From [Synechococcus] sp. NIES-970 (GTDB lineage Bacteria; Cyanobacteriota; Cyanobacteriia; Cyanobacteriales; MRBY01), in the NCBI GenBank assembly GCA_002356215.1, contig AP017960.1, positions 1 to 64,000 on the forward strand: 64,000 nt of DNA. The letters are read 5' to 3'. The notes beneath the pieces are model-generated. The model searched no databases. It worked only from the letters and a program-made list of their open reading frames with translations, and was not told where the DNA came from. This document shows, piece by piece, positions 26,510-35,234 of the stretch. Positions within the stretch are counted from its first letter, which is position 1. The number at the start of each line of letters is the position of its first letter. The position numbers and the translations under genes were made by a program.

Positions 26510-27898
26510 TTAGCTTCCCTCTTCTGCCGGGACAGGCTGCTGTTGCTGCTGCTCAAGTTCTGCCTGACGCTGGCGTTCTGCCTCCGCCTGTCTCTGCCGC
26601 TCCGCCTCGGCCTGGCGCTGGCGTTCTGCTTCTGCTTGCCTTTGCTGCTCAAGTTCTGCCTGACGCTGGCGTTCTGCTTCCGCCTGCCGTTGACGTTCTG
26701 CCTCAGCATCGGCTTGCTGTTGTTGCTCCTGCTGTTGTTGAGCTTGAAGTTCCTCTTGCAGTGCCTGTCGTTGGCGGGCTAACTCGGCCTGGCGCTGTCT
26801 TTCTTGTTCCTGGGCAATTCTCTCCTGTCGTTGTTGCTCTGCTTCTGCTTGCCGCTGCTGGGCCTCCCGTTCAAAATTTGTGCCGGGTTGGGCAAAGTTA
26901 ATCGCTAACCTTACCCGCCGTTGCTCGCCACTCGGACAGCGGATACCTTGGGCGGCAGCGATCGCCGCTTGATCCAGGGCGGCATAATTACTAGAACGAA
27001 TAATATTTGTTTGAATCACACTGCCGTTAGTGCCCGTAACGACTTCGACCACGGGTCTTGCTTCGATACCTCGAGAAGCCAGGGAAGCTGGGAATTGGGG
27101 CTGCCGTGGGGCCGAGCAACCAGCCCCGGAAGCAACAGGAGTGGCGGGGGGATTATTCGCCGGACGACTCGGTGTAGAACGTTGGGCCGCTGTTTGATTG
27201 GCAGGGGCGTTGTTATTGCCAGAGCTCGAATTCCCCCGGAGATTATTGCGTAAGCCCTCTAAACCTGTATTACTAGCTTGATTGGTTGACCCAGGATTAC
27301 TGGGTCGAGAACGGTTGGCGCCGGTGCGATTACTGCCCGGCTGGGTCGCCATGTTCCGGCTTGCACCAGAGGAGGCGGCCTGCAGTTGGCCCCGCAGCGA
27401 GTTTAGACTTTCTGGCGATCGCCCGACGGGGCTAGAAGTCTCTGGCTCTGCCTGGGATTCCGATTCTAATGATTCTGGGGCCGCCGCTTGGGGCTCCGGC
27501 TCCGTTGTCAAAGGAGTTTCTGGTACTTCAGGGGTTGCCTGTTCCGATGTTTCTGCCGGAGTATTCGGGGTGATTACCGCCGGAGCGGCGGCCACAGCCG
27601 TTGGGGTAGGCGCTGCCGGGGTAGGGGTATTTGTCAGGGATGTTGCCGTCTCTGGAGGTTCTGGCGGAGTTTCTTCGAGGGGCTGCACCTCCTCTGGAAG
27701 TGGCGGGGCCATCTCCGTCACAATAAATTCTAAGGGCGGTTGTTCTGTCGCGAGATTCTCCGCCTCAGGTAGCCCACTTAAGCCGAGTAAAGCACCTGTA
27801 TGAAGGACAACAGAACCCATGACGCCCCAGGTTAACCATTTCTTGAGGGCATCTTTTTCCTGTTCTCGTTCTCGTTGACAAATGTCGGAAATACTCAT
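26510..27898 (-). CDS. tonB: TonB-like energy transducer with a repeat tail
   Basis: A 462-residue TonB-family protein. Order: short cytoplasmic N-terminus, one membrane helix near residues 24-44 (LTWGVMGSVVLHTGALLGL), a Pro/Glu/Thr-rich periplasmic spacer (about 50-250), then a TonB C-terminal-like domain at about 255-340 (QPQFPASLASRGIEARPVV and VQTN-type beta strands). Unusually, this is followed by about 120 residues of Gln/Arg/Glu/Ala-rich heptad-like repeats (units of the ERQRQAEA type) predicted to be helical, so the receptor-binding domain is not terminal. ExbB and ExbD are encoded at 37-38 kb. The protein should power the two TonB-dependent receptors here. Confidence 0.85.
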   Translation of the reverse strand: MSISDICQREREQEKDALKKWLTWGVMGSVVLHTGALLGLSGLPEAENLATEQPPLEFIVTEMAPPLPEEVQPLEETPPEPPETATSLTNTPTPAAPTPTAVAAAPAVITPNTPAETSEQATPEVPETPLTTEPEPQAAAPESLESESQAEPETSSPVGRSPESLNSLRGQLQAASSGASRNMATQPGSNRTGANRSRPSNPGSTNQASNTGLEGLRNNLRGNSSSGNNNAPANQTAAQRSTPSRPANNPPATPVASGAGCSAPRQPQFPASLASRGIEARPVVEVVTGTNGSVIQTNIIRSSNYAALDQAAIAAAQGIRCPSGEQRRVRLAINFAQPGTNFEREAQQRQAEAEQQRQERIAQEQERQRQAELARQRQALQEELQAQQQQEQQQQADAEAERQRQAEAERQRQAELEQQRQAEAERQRQAEAERQRQAEAERQRQAELEQQQQQPVPAEEGS

Positions 27899-28187
27899 AG
27901 GGCTTTTCTTTGAGACTAGCTATGGTGAGCGACAAAACAAATATAACGTACCAGTAATAAGAATTTATTTCAATAAAAAGCTGGTTTATCCCAGAAATTT
28001 CACCGGACAGTTTTACACTTCGGGGCAATTATCGGGCTAGAAAAAGCTCGATGGCCTAAATGATTTAGATTGAACGGACATTTATCGTCTCTTTGTAGAA
28101 GGCTTTATGGCTGCCTCAGATGACATCATCTAATTTAGGATTTTTTTCAATAGAGGAAGATCCCCTAAAAGCTAGAACATTTGATAT
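27899..28187. other. Upstream region of tonB
   Basis: An intergenic stretch of 289 bases with no gene. On the minus strand AAATAAATTCTTATTACTGG (rc of 27951-27970, approximately) is reminiscent of A/T-rich Fur-binding sites, as expected for a tonB promoter. The match is weak. Confidence 0.3.
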
Positions 28188-28200
28188 TTAGGGGTTTTTC
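28162..28200 (+). terminator. Hairpin at the 3' end of the ABC half-transporter gene
   Basis: CCCCTAAA (28162-28169) pairs with TTTAGGGG (28187-28194) and is followed by TTTTTC on the plus strand. It overlaps the stop of the minus-strand ABC gene. The T tract is on the plus strand, so it would stop plus-strand transcription entering the gene from the left; on the minus strand it is only a stem-loop. Confidence 0.4.
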
Positions 28201-30005
28201 CCGGCGGGATGACGATCTGGTTTCCTTTGAATCACAGCGCTGATTTTTCCGGCCCGGAGTTGAATAATCTGGTCGGCGAGGGCCAAAATTGGGGGCCGAT
28301 GGGAGACGATCAGAAAACTTTGATGCTTGGGCGTTTGAGAGCCCCCCGCAGGAACATCTTCCATGGTCAGGAGACGTTGCCACAGGCGTTGTTCGGTCTC
28401 TAGATCTAGGGCACTGGCGAGGTCATCGCAGATCAGCAGTTGCGGTTTTCGGAGTAACATCCGGGCGATCGCCACCCGTTGTTTTTGGCCCCCCGATAGC
28501 CGAAAGCCTCGGGTGCCAATGGGTGTATCTAAACCCTCTGGGAAGGTCTGGAGATCACTATCTAGGCTGGCGGTGGCGATCGCCCAATCTAATTCGGCAG
28601 CAGTGGTGGGCCAATTGAGCGCGATATTTTCCCGGAGGGAGGTGCTAAACAGTTGGGGAATTTGCGGCAGATAGGCCACCTGGGGCGGGATTAGAAATTG
28701 ATGAGGGGCGGCGATCGCCTGGCCATTCCAGAACAATCTCCCCCCCTGGCAAGGCAACAAACCCAAGAGCACCTGGAGCAGGGTTGTTTTCCCCGCGCCC
28801 ATCGGCCCTGTAATCACCGTCAAACTCCCTTGGGAGAGGCTAAAGGTAATGTCTTGAATACCCTGACAACTGCCGGGATAGTGGTAAGTCAAATCCTGAA
28901 TTTTGAAAGTCTCTAAAGGGAGCGGCTCAACTGGCGATGGGGGCAAGGGGAGGGCTGGGGCCGGATGTTTACCCAGGGGCGGCAGATACAGAGGGACCGC
29001 CAAGAGCAGGGGATGGGTTTGGGGCGGGGCCGGGGGCGCTGCAATCAAATGTTCCATACGCCTGAGGGAAACATCACTTTGCTTTGTATCAGTGAGAAAA
29101 CCACCGAAAAAGCGAAAAAAATGGGTGATCAAGCCCAGGTAATAGACAAACAGAGCGAAATCTCCCACACTGAAGCCTTGAGTAAATAACTGGGCGGCAA
29201 AAACCAGGATTAACCCCGTGCCTAGGCTGATCATATTTTCAAAGCCCGCCTCCAGCAGTGCCGTAAAAAGGCGGTCTTTAATCATTAATCGCTGACGGCG
29301 ATCGCCCCTGATCTTGAGCTCTGCTAACACATGGGCCTCGGCCCCCGCCACTTTGATCGCTTGTACAGTGGTGAACAGTTCATTGATCAAGCTTGTAACC
29401 TGCTGGGTAGCCCGGCGACTGGCCTGGCGATAACGCTTGAGCCGTTGTTCTGACCATTGCACGAGGGCGACAATAATCCCGAGGGGCAGAAAGATAAATA
29501 AAGTCATCGGTACATTGACCGTCAGTAATAGACCCAAAGCGGCGATCGCCGTAATGCCTGCCGCCATAATCTCGTTTGTGCCAACTACTAGATCTTCGAG
29601 TTGTAGTACATCTTCCCGAAAATGGTTGATGATGCCACCGATGCCTAGGGGTTGCCCCTGGTCATCGGTTTGGGTGAGGGTGGCCCCTGGTCGTTGTAAT
29701 AAAGCTTTGAGAAGATTGTGGCGCAGGAGGGTGCTGATCAAGAAACGATGTTCTGTTTTTGTGATCCGTCCGGCAAAAATGGCGATCACCCGCGCTAATC
29801 CCGTTGCCAAGACGAGGGCAATCCAGAGCCAAGGGGAATGGTTAACGGGCGATCGCCCCGTGAGTTGATCAAAGAAGTTCCGGATAAAAATCCCTGGTAA
29901 AGCCGCCAGAGCTGCCATCAATAGCCATAACCCCGCATCCAACCAATACAGCCACCGAGCATAGCCAATCAAGTGCCAAAGCATCGACCAAATGGAACTC
30001 ATCAT
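28188..30005 (-). CDS. ABC half-transporter 1 of the iron locus
   Basis: A 605-residue ABC membrane-ATPase fusion with a six-helix membrane domain at about residues 15-320. Walker A is GPMGAGKTT near residue 401, signature LSGGQKQRV near 502, and the H-loop is in IVSHRPPIL. Walker B reads LLICDDLASALD, so the catalytic Glu is Asp. The same locus has a second half-transporter with the reciprocal defect. Neighbours are siderophore uptake genes. Such pairs either import ferric siderophores (YbtPQ/IrtAB type) or export the siderophore; sequence alone does not decide. It lies 17 bases after the DUF1636 gene. Confidence 0.88.
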   Translation of the reverse strand: MMSSIWSMLWHLIGYARWLYWLDAGLWLLMAALAALPGIFIRNFFDQLTGRSPVNHSPWLWIALVLATGLARVIAIFAGRITKTEHRFLISTLLRHNLLKALLQRPGATLTQTDDQGQPLGIGGIINHFREDVLQLEDLVVGTNEIMAAGITAIAALGLLLTVNVPMTLFIFLPLGIIVALVQWSEQRLKRYRQASRRATQQVTSLINELFTTVQAIKVAGAEAHVLAELKIRGDRRQRLMIKDRLFTALLEAGFENMISLGTGLILVFAAQLFTQGFSVGDFALFVYYLGLITHFFRFFGGFLTDTKQSDVSLRRMEHLIAAPPAPPQTHPLLLAVPLYLPPLGKHPAPALPLPPSPVEPLPLETFKIQDLTYHYPGSCQGIQDITFSLSQGSLTVITGPMGAGKTTLLQVLLGLLPCQGGRLFWNGQAIAAPHQFLIPPQVAYLPQIPQLFSTSLRENIALNWPTTAAELDWAIATASLDSDLQTFPEGLDTPIGTRGFRLSGGQKQRVAIARMLLRKPQLLICDDLASALDLETEQRLWQRLLTMEDVPAGGSQTPKHQSFLIVSHRPPILALADQIIQLRAGKISAVIQRKPDRHPAGKNP

Positions 30006-30022
30006 CGTTTTGATAATCCCGT

Positions 30023-30427
30023 TTAGGGAGCGGGGGGAATGCGGGCCAGGCGGTGGGGCCGTAGGGCTTTGGGGAGTTGGTATAGGGGCACCATGCCATC
30101 TTCGCTATCAACATACAATTCTGCCGCCGTTAATAAATCGGCGGCGCAGGTGCGGGGATCGAGATCTCCAAACAGAAAACTCGGCTTTTGGTGGCCGACA
30201 AAGGCGATCGCACAGGGGTTGTCGCAGACACAAAGACAGCCCGTGGTGGTAAAACTGAGGTGATCTCGGTAAGGCCATGTTTCATGGAGAGCCTGGAGTT
30301 GGGCGAGGAGGTCTGAGCCTTTGAGCTCCAGGGAAGTTTCCTCTGGGTGGGTCGAGTTTTGCGCTGCAGAACTTTTCCACACGCAGGCTTCACAAACAAT
30401 CAATTGGTGGCGAGCAGCATTGCTCAT
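30023..30427 (-). CDS. DUF1636 metal-binding protein
   Basis: A 134-residue protein of the DUF1636 family. Conserved cysteines are arranged as in thioredoxin-like 2Fe-2S proteins: VCEACVW near the N-terminus and GCLCVCDNPCAIAF near residue 63. Such proteins are often encoded with siderophore or cobalamin uptake genes, and their function is not established. The start overlaps the stop of the siderophore-binding protein gene by four bases (ATGA), so it belongs to the same operon. A role in iron release or [2Fe-2S] chemistry is a guess from cysteines and context. Confidence 0.8.
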   Translation of the reverse strand: MSNAARHQLIVCEACVWKSSAAQNSTHPEETSLELKGSDLLAQLQALHETWPYRDHLSFTTTGCLCVCDNPCAIAFVGHQKPSFLFGDLDPRTCAADLLTAAELYVDSEDGMVPLYQLPKALRPHRLARIPPAP

Positions 30428-31437
30428 GGGGCGATATTCTCCGTAAAAAAGTCAGTAAGGTGAGTAAACAGATCATCTAAAATTGCATCGGCAGCCACGG
30501 GGCCACTGCCAATCCAGTAGCTGGGCACTTCATAGACTTGTCCTTGCTGTACTGCCTGTAGTTGTTGCCAGAGGGGATTTTTTTTGAGGGCCGCTAATTT
30601 TTCTTGGGCTTCGGCGTCGGCGGTGGCCGTATTTTCCCCTGTCCAAACAAAGATCACATCACCATCAATCTGAGACAGGAGCTCCTCACTGAGCACCGCT
30701 TGGATCGGGTTGCCAAACTGCGCCTGGGCAGTGGCCGCATCAATCGCCTGGGCCGGGGGACGGCCTAATCCGACATCGGCTAACACAGTGCCACAGAAGG
30801 AATCTTGTAAGTACATGGTGGTGCTGTCGGGATAGAGGCGAATCACAGAAATTTTGAGATCGGCGCGGCGATCGCCTAAACGATTTTGCAACTCCTGGAC
30901 GCGCTGGTCGTAGGCCGCGAGCTTTTCAGCGACCACATCAGCTTTTCCCAGCGCTTCCCCAAAATTTTGAAATACCCGCTTCCAGCGGCCACTGTGCTCA
31001 AATTTCAACAGAAAAGTCGGCGCAATTCGGCTCAGTTGCGCATAGGTGGCGCCATGGGAATCTAGGCCGACCAATAGATCTGGTTTCAGCTGAAGAATAG
31101 CTTCTAGGTTGGGTTCACCATTTTGACCAATGTTGGCGGCTTCGGTTTGGAGGGCAGGTAGGGCCGTACGAAAATTACTCGAAGGTGTACCAATAGGTTG
31201 GAGCTCCGTGGCGATCGCATATTCAAAGGACACAGAATCTAACGTCACCAGCCGCTCGAAGGTTTTAGGAATGCAGGTTTCCCCCGCACTGTGGTTTACT
31301 ACCTGGCAATCTGGAGAGGGGTTCCCAGACTGAGGGGATGGAGACTGACAGGCCACTACGAGACAAAGACTGATCAGGCCGACCAGCCAGGGCCTTAGCC
31401 AACGCTGTATTGTTTGCCGAAAACACGCTAATTGCAT
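30424..31437 (-). CDS. Iron-siderophore binding lipoprotein 1
   Basis: A 337-residue periplasmic binding protein of the FecB/FhuD class. It starts at ATG 31437, with a strong Shine-Dalgarno sequence GAGGAGG eight bases upstream. The signal peptide ends in a lipobox LVVAC, so it is a lipoprotein. The binding-protein fold shows FERLVTLDSVSFEYAIATEL, NLEAILQLKPDLLVGLDSHG and the C-terminal lobe VFVWTGE. It lies immediately downstream of the TonB-dependent receptor gene and upstream of the DUF1636 and ABC genes. It hands ferric siderophore from periplasm to the FecCD-like permease. Confidence 0.92.
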   Translation of the reverse strand: MQLACFRQTIQRWLRPWLVGLISLCLVVACQSPSPQSGNPSPDCQVVNHSAGETCIPKTFERLVTLDSVSFEYAIATELQPIGTPSSNFRTALPALQTEAANIGQNGEPNLEAILQLKPDLLVGLDSHGATYAQLSRIAPTFLLKFEHSGRWKRVFQNFGEALGKADVVAEKLAAYDQRVQELQNRLGDRRADLKISVIRLYPDSTTMYLQDSFCGTVLADVGLGRPPAQAIDAATAQAQFGNPIQAVLSEELLSQIDGDVIFVWTGENTATADAEAQEKLAALKKNPLWQQLQAVQQGQVYEVPSYWIGSGPVAADAILDDLFTHLTDFFTENIAP

Positions 31438-31458
31438 CACCAAAACCTCCTCATTAAC

Positions 31459-33945
31459 CTAAAAATCCAGGGCAAACTTGGCCGTCACCGCAAAAGGGGC
31501 ACCGGGGGTCGCAAACTGAAATTCATCGGCAGCGGTGAAATATTCTGTATTAAATAAATTTTCGAAGTTCAACTGGGCGCGCCAATTGTCCCGCCGGTAA
31601 TAGATCGCCGCATCGGTACGAAAATAACTGGGAACCATAAACGCATTGTCGAGAGTGCCCGGGCGATCGCCCACATAGAAAAAGCCCAAGCCAAATCCCA
31701 AACCTTCCAGGGAGCCCTGGGGGATATCGTAGGTCGTCCAGAGACTGAACTGATTTTGGGGCACATTCGGCAATCTTTGGCCTTCGACGGCAGGATCCGT
31801 ATCTTCACTCACAAAGGCATCCATTAGGGTATAGGCCGCCGTCACGTTCCAACCTGTCGCTAATTCTCCATTGAGATTAAACTCTAGGCCGCGGCTGGTC
31901 TGTTCCCCCGTTTGAATCGACAGTAAGGGATTGTTGGGATCCTGCACGGAAATATTTTGTTTGCGGATATCAAAGGCGGCGGCTGTGAAACTGAGGCGAT
32001 CGCTGAAATCGGCCTTAACTCCCACTTCCCATTGGCGGCCTCGTTCCGGCTCAAAAGTAGACCCATCCCCATTACGACTGGCCCCAAAGCTCGGCTCAAA
32101 GGATTGGCTATAGGAAGCATACAAAGAAAGGGGTTCAATGGGTTGATACACAACCCCCAACCGGGGCGACAGGGCACCATCACTCTGGAAAAATTCATTG
32201 CGGGGGCCGCCCAGGTCTTGGGTAGACCGGAGCTGCTCCACAAAGTCATAGCGCAGACCCGCTAGGGCTTTAAATTGAGGTGAAAACTCGATCTGATCTT
32301 GGATGTAAACCCCCACCGTTTTGATGGTGTCATCCCGGAAAAATTCTGGGGCGATCGCATAGGGAATCCCCGTATATACCGGATTAAACACATTAATCGG
32401 TGTGTAATCATTACTGAACTGAAATTCTGGCTGTTCTAGGGTATTGCGGTATTCGATCCCCCCGAGAACTTGGTGTTTAACGCTGCCCGTTTCAAAGGTG
32501 GCGATCGCCTCGATATTCGTAAAGAAGCGCTGATAATGCCCACCCGCGAAATAAGCCAACCGACCGACGTCACCAGTTGTCTCATCAAATCCGGTGTAGA
32601 GGGGCGCATAACGACGGGGCCGGTACTGCAAAAACTGGAGACGATGTCTAAGGGAAAGATGGTCATTGACCTTATGACCCAAGTCATAGCCCACATCAAA
32701 GCGTTGCTCAGAAAACTCACCAAAATCTTCCCCCACAAAGCGACGCCGGGGCACATCCACTGGCCCGGCGGCCGTAAAAGGAATCCCCTCATCAATGGTT
32801 TCGCGGGTATAAGCATATTGCCCATAGAGGTCGAGGGACGTCTTTTCACTGAGATCGAAGCTTAAACGAGGCGAGAGTACCACCCGTTCCCCATCGACTA
32901 AATCGCGAAAACTGCCGAAATTGCCATAGCTAAAATTCAAGCGATACCGGGCTGAACCGTCCTCTGTCAGAGCATCAGACAGATCAACATTGCCCCGATA
33001 GTTCGCAAAACTGCCAACAGAGGCCTCAATGCCGATAAAAGGTTCTGCTAGGGGTTCCTTGGAAACAAGATTAATTACTCCACCAGGAGCCCCTTGACCA
33101 AACAGAACAGAAGCCGGCCCCTTGAGAATTTCTACCCGTTCGATATCGCTGGTGTCCAAAGCCGATAAGGAAACGGCTCCAATGCCATCGCGAAAAATAG
33201 ATGACCCTGAGGGAAAACCGCGAATCAGAAAGCCAGGGCCAAAGACACTGGTTCCCCTTCCCCCCCTAGAAACAATACTCCCATTGGTTTCGAGGGCTTC
33301 CCCGAGTTCCGTCACATTGCGGTCCCGGAGGACAGCCTGGGGAATAACTTGGATTGATTGGGGAATATCCCGCAGGGCCGTATCTAGCCCAGTGGCAGTG
33401 GTGGCACTGGCGGGATTGTAGGGTTGCTCAGTATCGGTCACCACCAGTTCAAAGGCTTCAATCGCACCACCATCTGTTTCGGCGGCCACAATTGCAGGCT
33501 CAATATTCAGGGTTAAGCCCGTCGCAGTGCTAGTCAGTTGGGTCTGAATTTGGCGATCGCCACTGCGGATCAAAATTTGGACATTATTGTCCGTCTGATT
33601 GCGAATCTCGATCTGCTCTAAGCCCGATTCTGGAGCAAATTCCTGCAATACTTCCGGCTGGATAACCGTGGCATTGGGGATGATAATTTCAGTCCCCTGG
33701 GCCCCCTGGGTCACCGTGGCATTATCGAGGGGAGTCGTTGCGCTCAAGCGCAGTTCCACTTGGTTACCTGTCTGAGCGATCGCCACATCAGTAATTACTG
33801 TCACCGCCTGGGCAATAATGGCCGCCGGAGTTTCAACAACGTCCTCCGGCGGCGGCTCCGCAACCCCCAGAGCAGAGACTTCCTGGGTAACCAACACCAA
33901 AGCAAAAGCACCCGTAACCTGCAAGAAACGATACCAATGGTGCAT
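31459..33945 (-). CDS. TonB-dependent siderophore receptor 1 with AMIN domain
   Basis: An 828-residue outer-membrane receptor. It starts at ATG 33945, preceded by AAGGAG at six bases; a GTG further upstream is possible. Order: signal peptide (FLQVTGAFALVLVTQEVSAL), AMIN domain at about residues 50-150, TonB-box-like FELVVTDTEQ, plug domain about 170-290 (IPQSIQVIPQAVLRDRNVTE, then VEILKGPASVLFGQGAPGGV), and a 22-strand barrel ending in the aromatic residue of KFALDF. AMIN domains are common on cyanobacterial receptors and may bind the envelope. It heads an operon with the binding lipoprotein. The specific siderophore is unknown. Confidence 0.93.
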   Translation of the reverse strand: MHHWYRFLQVTGAFALVLVTQEVSALGVAEPPPEDVVETPAAIIAQAVTVITDVAIAQTGNQVELRLSATTPLDNATVTQGAQGTEIIIPNATVIQPEVLQEFAPESGLEQIEIRNQTDNNVQILIRSGDRQIQTQLTSTATGLTLNIEPAIVAAETDGGAIEAFELVVTDTEQPYNPASATTATGLDTALRDIPQSIQVIPQAVLRDRNVTELGEALETNGSIVSRGGRGTSVFGPGFLIRGFPSGSSIFRDGIGAVSLSALDTSDIERVEILKGPASVLFGQGAPGGVINLVSKEPLAEPFIGIEASVGSFANYRGNVDLSDALTEDGSARYRLNFSYGNFGSFRDLVDGERVVLSPRLSFDLSEKTSLDLYGQYAYTRETIDEGIPFTAAGPVDVPRRRFVGEDFGEFSEQRFDVGYDLGHKVNDHLSLRHRLQFLQYRPRRYAPLYTGFDETTGDVGRLAYFAGGHYQRFFTNIEAIATFETGSVKHQVLGGIEYRNTLEQPEFQFSNDYTPINVFNPVYTGIPYAIAPEFFRDDTIKTVGVYIQDQIEFSPQFKALAGLRYDFVEQLRSTQDLGGPRNEFFQSDGALSPRLGVVYQPIEPLSLYASYSQSFEPSFGASRNGDGSTFEPERGRQWEVGVKADFSDRLSFTAAAFDIRKQNISVQDPNNPLLSIQTGEQTSRGLEFNLNGELATGWNVTAAYTLMDAFVSEDTDPAVEGQRLPNVPQNQFSLWTTYDIPQGSLEGLGFGLGFFYVGDRPGTLDNAFMVPSYFRTDAAIYYRRDNWRAQLNFENLFNTEYFTAADEFQFATPGAPFAVTAKFALDF

Positions 33946-33970
33946 TATTGACTCCTTCACACAAAAGCTT

Positions 33971-33992
33971 ACTTAGAAAAATTTCTTAATAA
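33971..33992 (-). promoter_or_regulatory. A/T-rich palindrome upstream of receptor 1
   Basis: ACTTAGAAAAATTTCTTAAT, an imperfect inverted repeat (TTAGAAA against TTTCTTAA), lies about 30 bases before the start of receptor 1. It could be a Fur or AraC-type regulator site. It does not match the classical Fur consensus closely. Confidence 0.3.
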
Positions 33993-34139
33993 CATACCGG
34001 ATTCTCTCTTCCCATTTGACCAAAAATGATCCAGAGCCGGAGTTTTTGCGATCGCCTGCGGGAGCTTTTTAGACCCCCTTCCGTTCCCTCACTCAGAACT
34101 CGCTGGGTAATGCCACCGAGGATGGATCAAAATAAATGA

Positions 34140-35096
34140 TCAAGATCTTTTTTGTCGCGCATAAAGGCCAGGATTGATGCCAAACTTACGGCGAAATGCT
34201 GCAGCAAAATGGCCGCGATTGGCAAATCCGACCGCTGCAGCTGCCTCCGCCACCGTCATTTCACCAGCAGCCAACAATTGACGTGACCTCTCAAGCCGTT
34301 GGTCGTGGAGATAGCCAAATACTGTTGTTTTAAATACCTGACGAAAGCCAATTTTTAACTTATGATCATTAATGCCAACGGCCCGTGCTAGTTCAATTAA
34401 AGAAGGGGGATTTTGTAAATGTTCCCGGAGAATTTTTCCCCCGTAGTGGATTCGTTCAATATCATCTTCTTTAAGGCCGCAGGCAAACAAGGGAATAGCT
34501 GTTTTTTCCTGGGATAAATCTTCAAGAATTAACACCATAAGCTCCCACATTTTACTTTCGAAGTAGAGGCATCGGGTTACTCCCGTAAATGGACATTGCA
34601 GGATTTGCTGCACTGTCATCTGCATTGCTGCATTCTGGGGTCGAGTGACTTCATAATATTTTGTATCCGGCGATCGCAATAGTTGATCAAAACAGGGTAA
34701 ATAATTGTCTTCTACACCAAACCAAGCTTTAAATAGGGCCGGATCGATATGCACATTAACCCCAGTGATCGCCGTCTCTCGATATCTTGTATAGATTTCT
34801 TTTGGTGCTAATCCACTGCCACATAGGGTGTAACGATACTCTGTTTTACCTCGGCAACAGACTTGCTCAAATATATATTCGATCGGATGTTCCCTCGGCC
34901 CTTGTTTTACACAAATATTCTCTTTCAGACAGATATTTTCAATGCCTAAATTAAGTCCGTCTCGGAGGTTATATTCTTGCCACAGTCCCTGTCCTAATTG
35001 GACAGGCAATTGGTAAGTTTTTGAAATGTCTGCTTGGGCATTTTCTGTACTTTGCCAAAGCTCCCAATATTCTGATTGAGAAAGGGTAATGGTCAT
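34140..35096 (-). CDS. AraC-family regulator (PchR-like)
   Basis: A 318-residue transcription regulator. The C-terminal double helix-turn-helix AraC domain lies at about 215-315: ELARAVGINDHKLKIGFRQV, then RQLLAAGEMTVAEAAAAVGF and HFAAAFRRKFGINPG. The N-terminal about 200 residues resemble the ligand-sensing part of PchR/YbtA-type regulators, which respond to ferric siderophore. It lies between the receptor operon and the second ABC half-transporter, so it probably controls this locus. A Fur-like sequence lies upstream of its gene. Confidence 0.9.
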   Translation of the reverse strand: MTITLSQSEYWELWQSTENAQADISKTYQLPVQLGQGLWQEYNLRDGLNLGIENICLKENICVKQGPREHPIEYIFEQVCCRGKTEYRYTLCGSGLAPKEIYTRYRETAITGVNVHIDPALFKAWFGVEDNYLPCFDQLLRSPDTKYYEVTRPQNAAMQMTVQQILQCPFTGVTRCLYFESKMWELMVLILEDLSQEKTAIPLFACGLKEDDIERIHYGGKILREHLQNPPSLIELARAVGINDHKLKIGFRQVFKTTVFGYLHDQRLERSRQLLAAGEMTVAEAAAAVGFANRGHFAAAFRRKFGINPGLYARQKRS

Positions 35097-35199
35097 TCGC
35101 GTTTGAATTTAAAACATGACTGGGAACAAGCTTGGAGATGGCGGTGGTGGTTCTTCAATCAGAATTAGAGCCGAGAAGCGCCAATAATAGCTTATCTTA

Positions 35200-35225
35200 A
35201 TTAATAAATATTCTCAATTATTTTC
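35200..35225 (-). promoter_or_regulatory. Candidate Fur box upstream of the AraC regulator gene
   Basis: On the minus strand this segment reads AATAATTGAGAATATTTATT, resembling the overlapping NATWAT hexamers of cyanobacterial Fur sites. It lies about 110 bases upstream of the regulator start, in the gap after the second ABC half-transporter. Iron-regulated expression of the regulator would fit. Confidence 0.45.
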
Positions 35226-35234
35226 TTGGAATTC

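Noticed and set aside
26520-26860. Tandem short repeats that could look like a CRISPR or minisatellite
   Set aside because: They are in-frame heptad repeats of the TonB tail, without spacers.
27282-27803. Long open frame on the plus strand opposite tonB
   Set aside because: It is antisense to the Pro/Gln/Glu-rich TonB spacer, has low-complexity Gly/Ser/Val composition and no motif.
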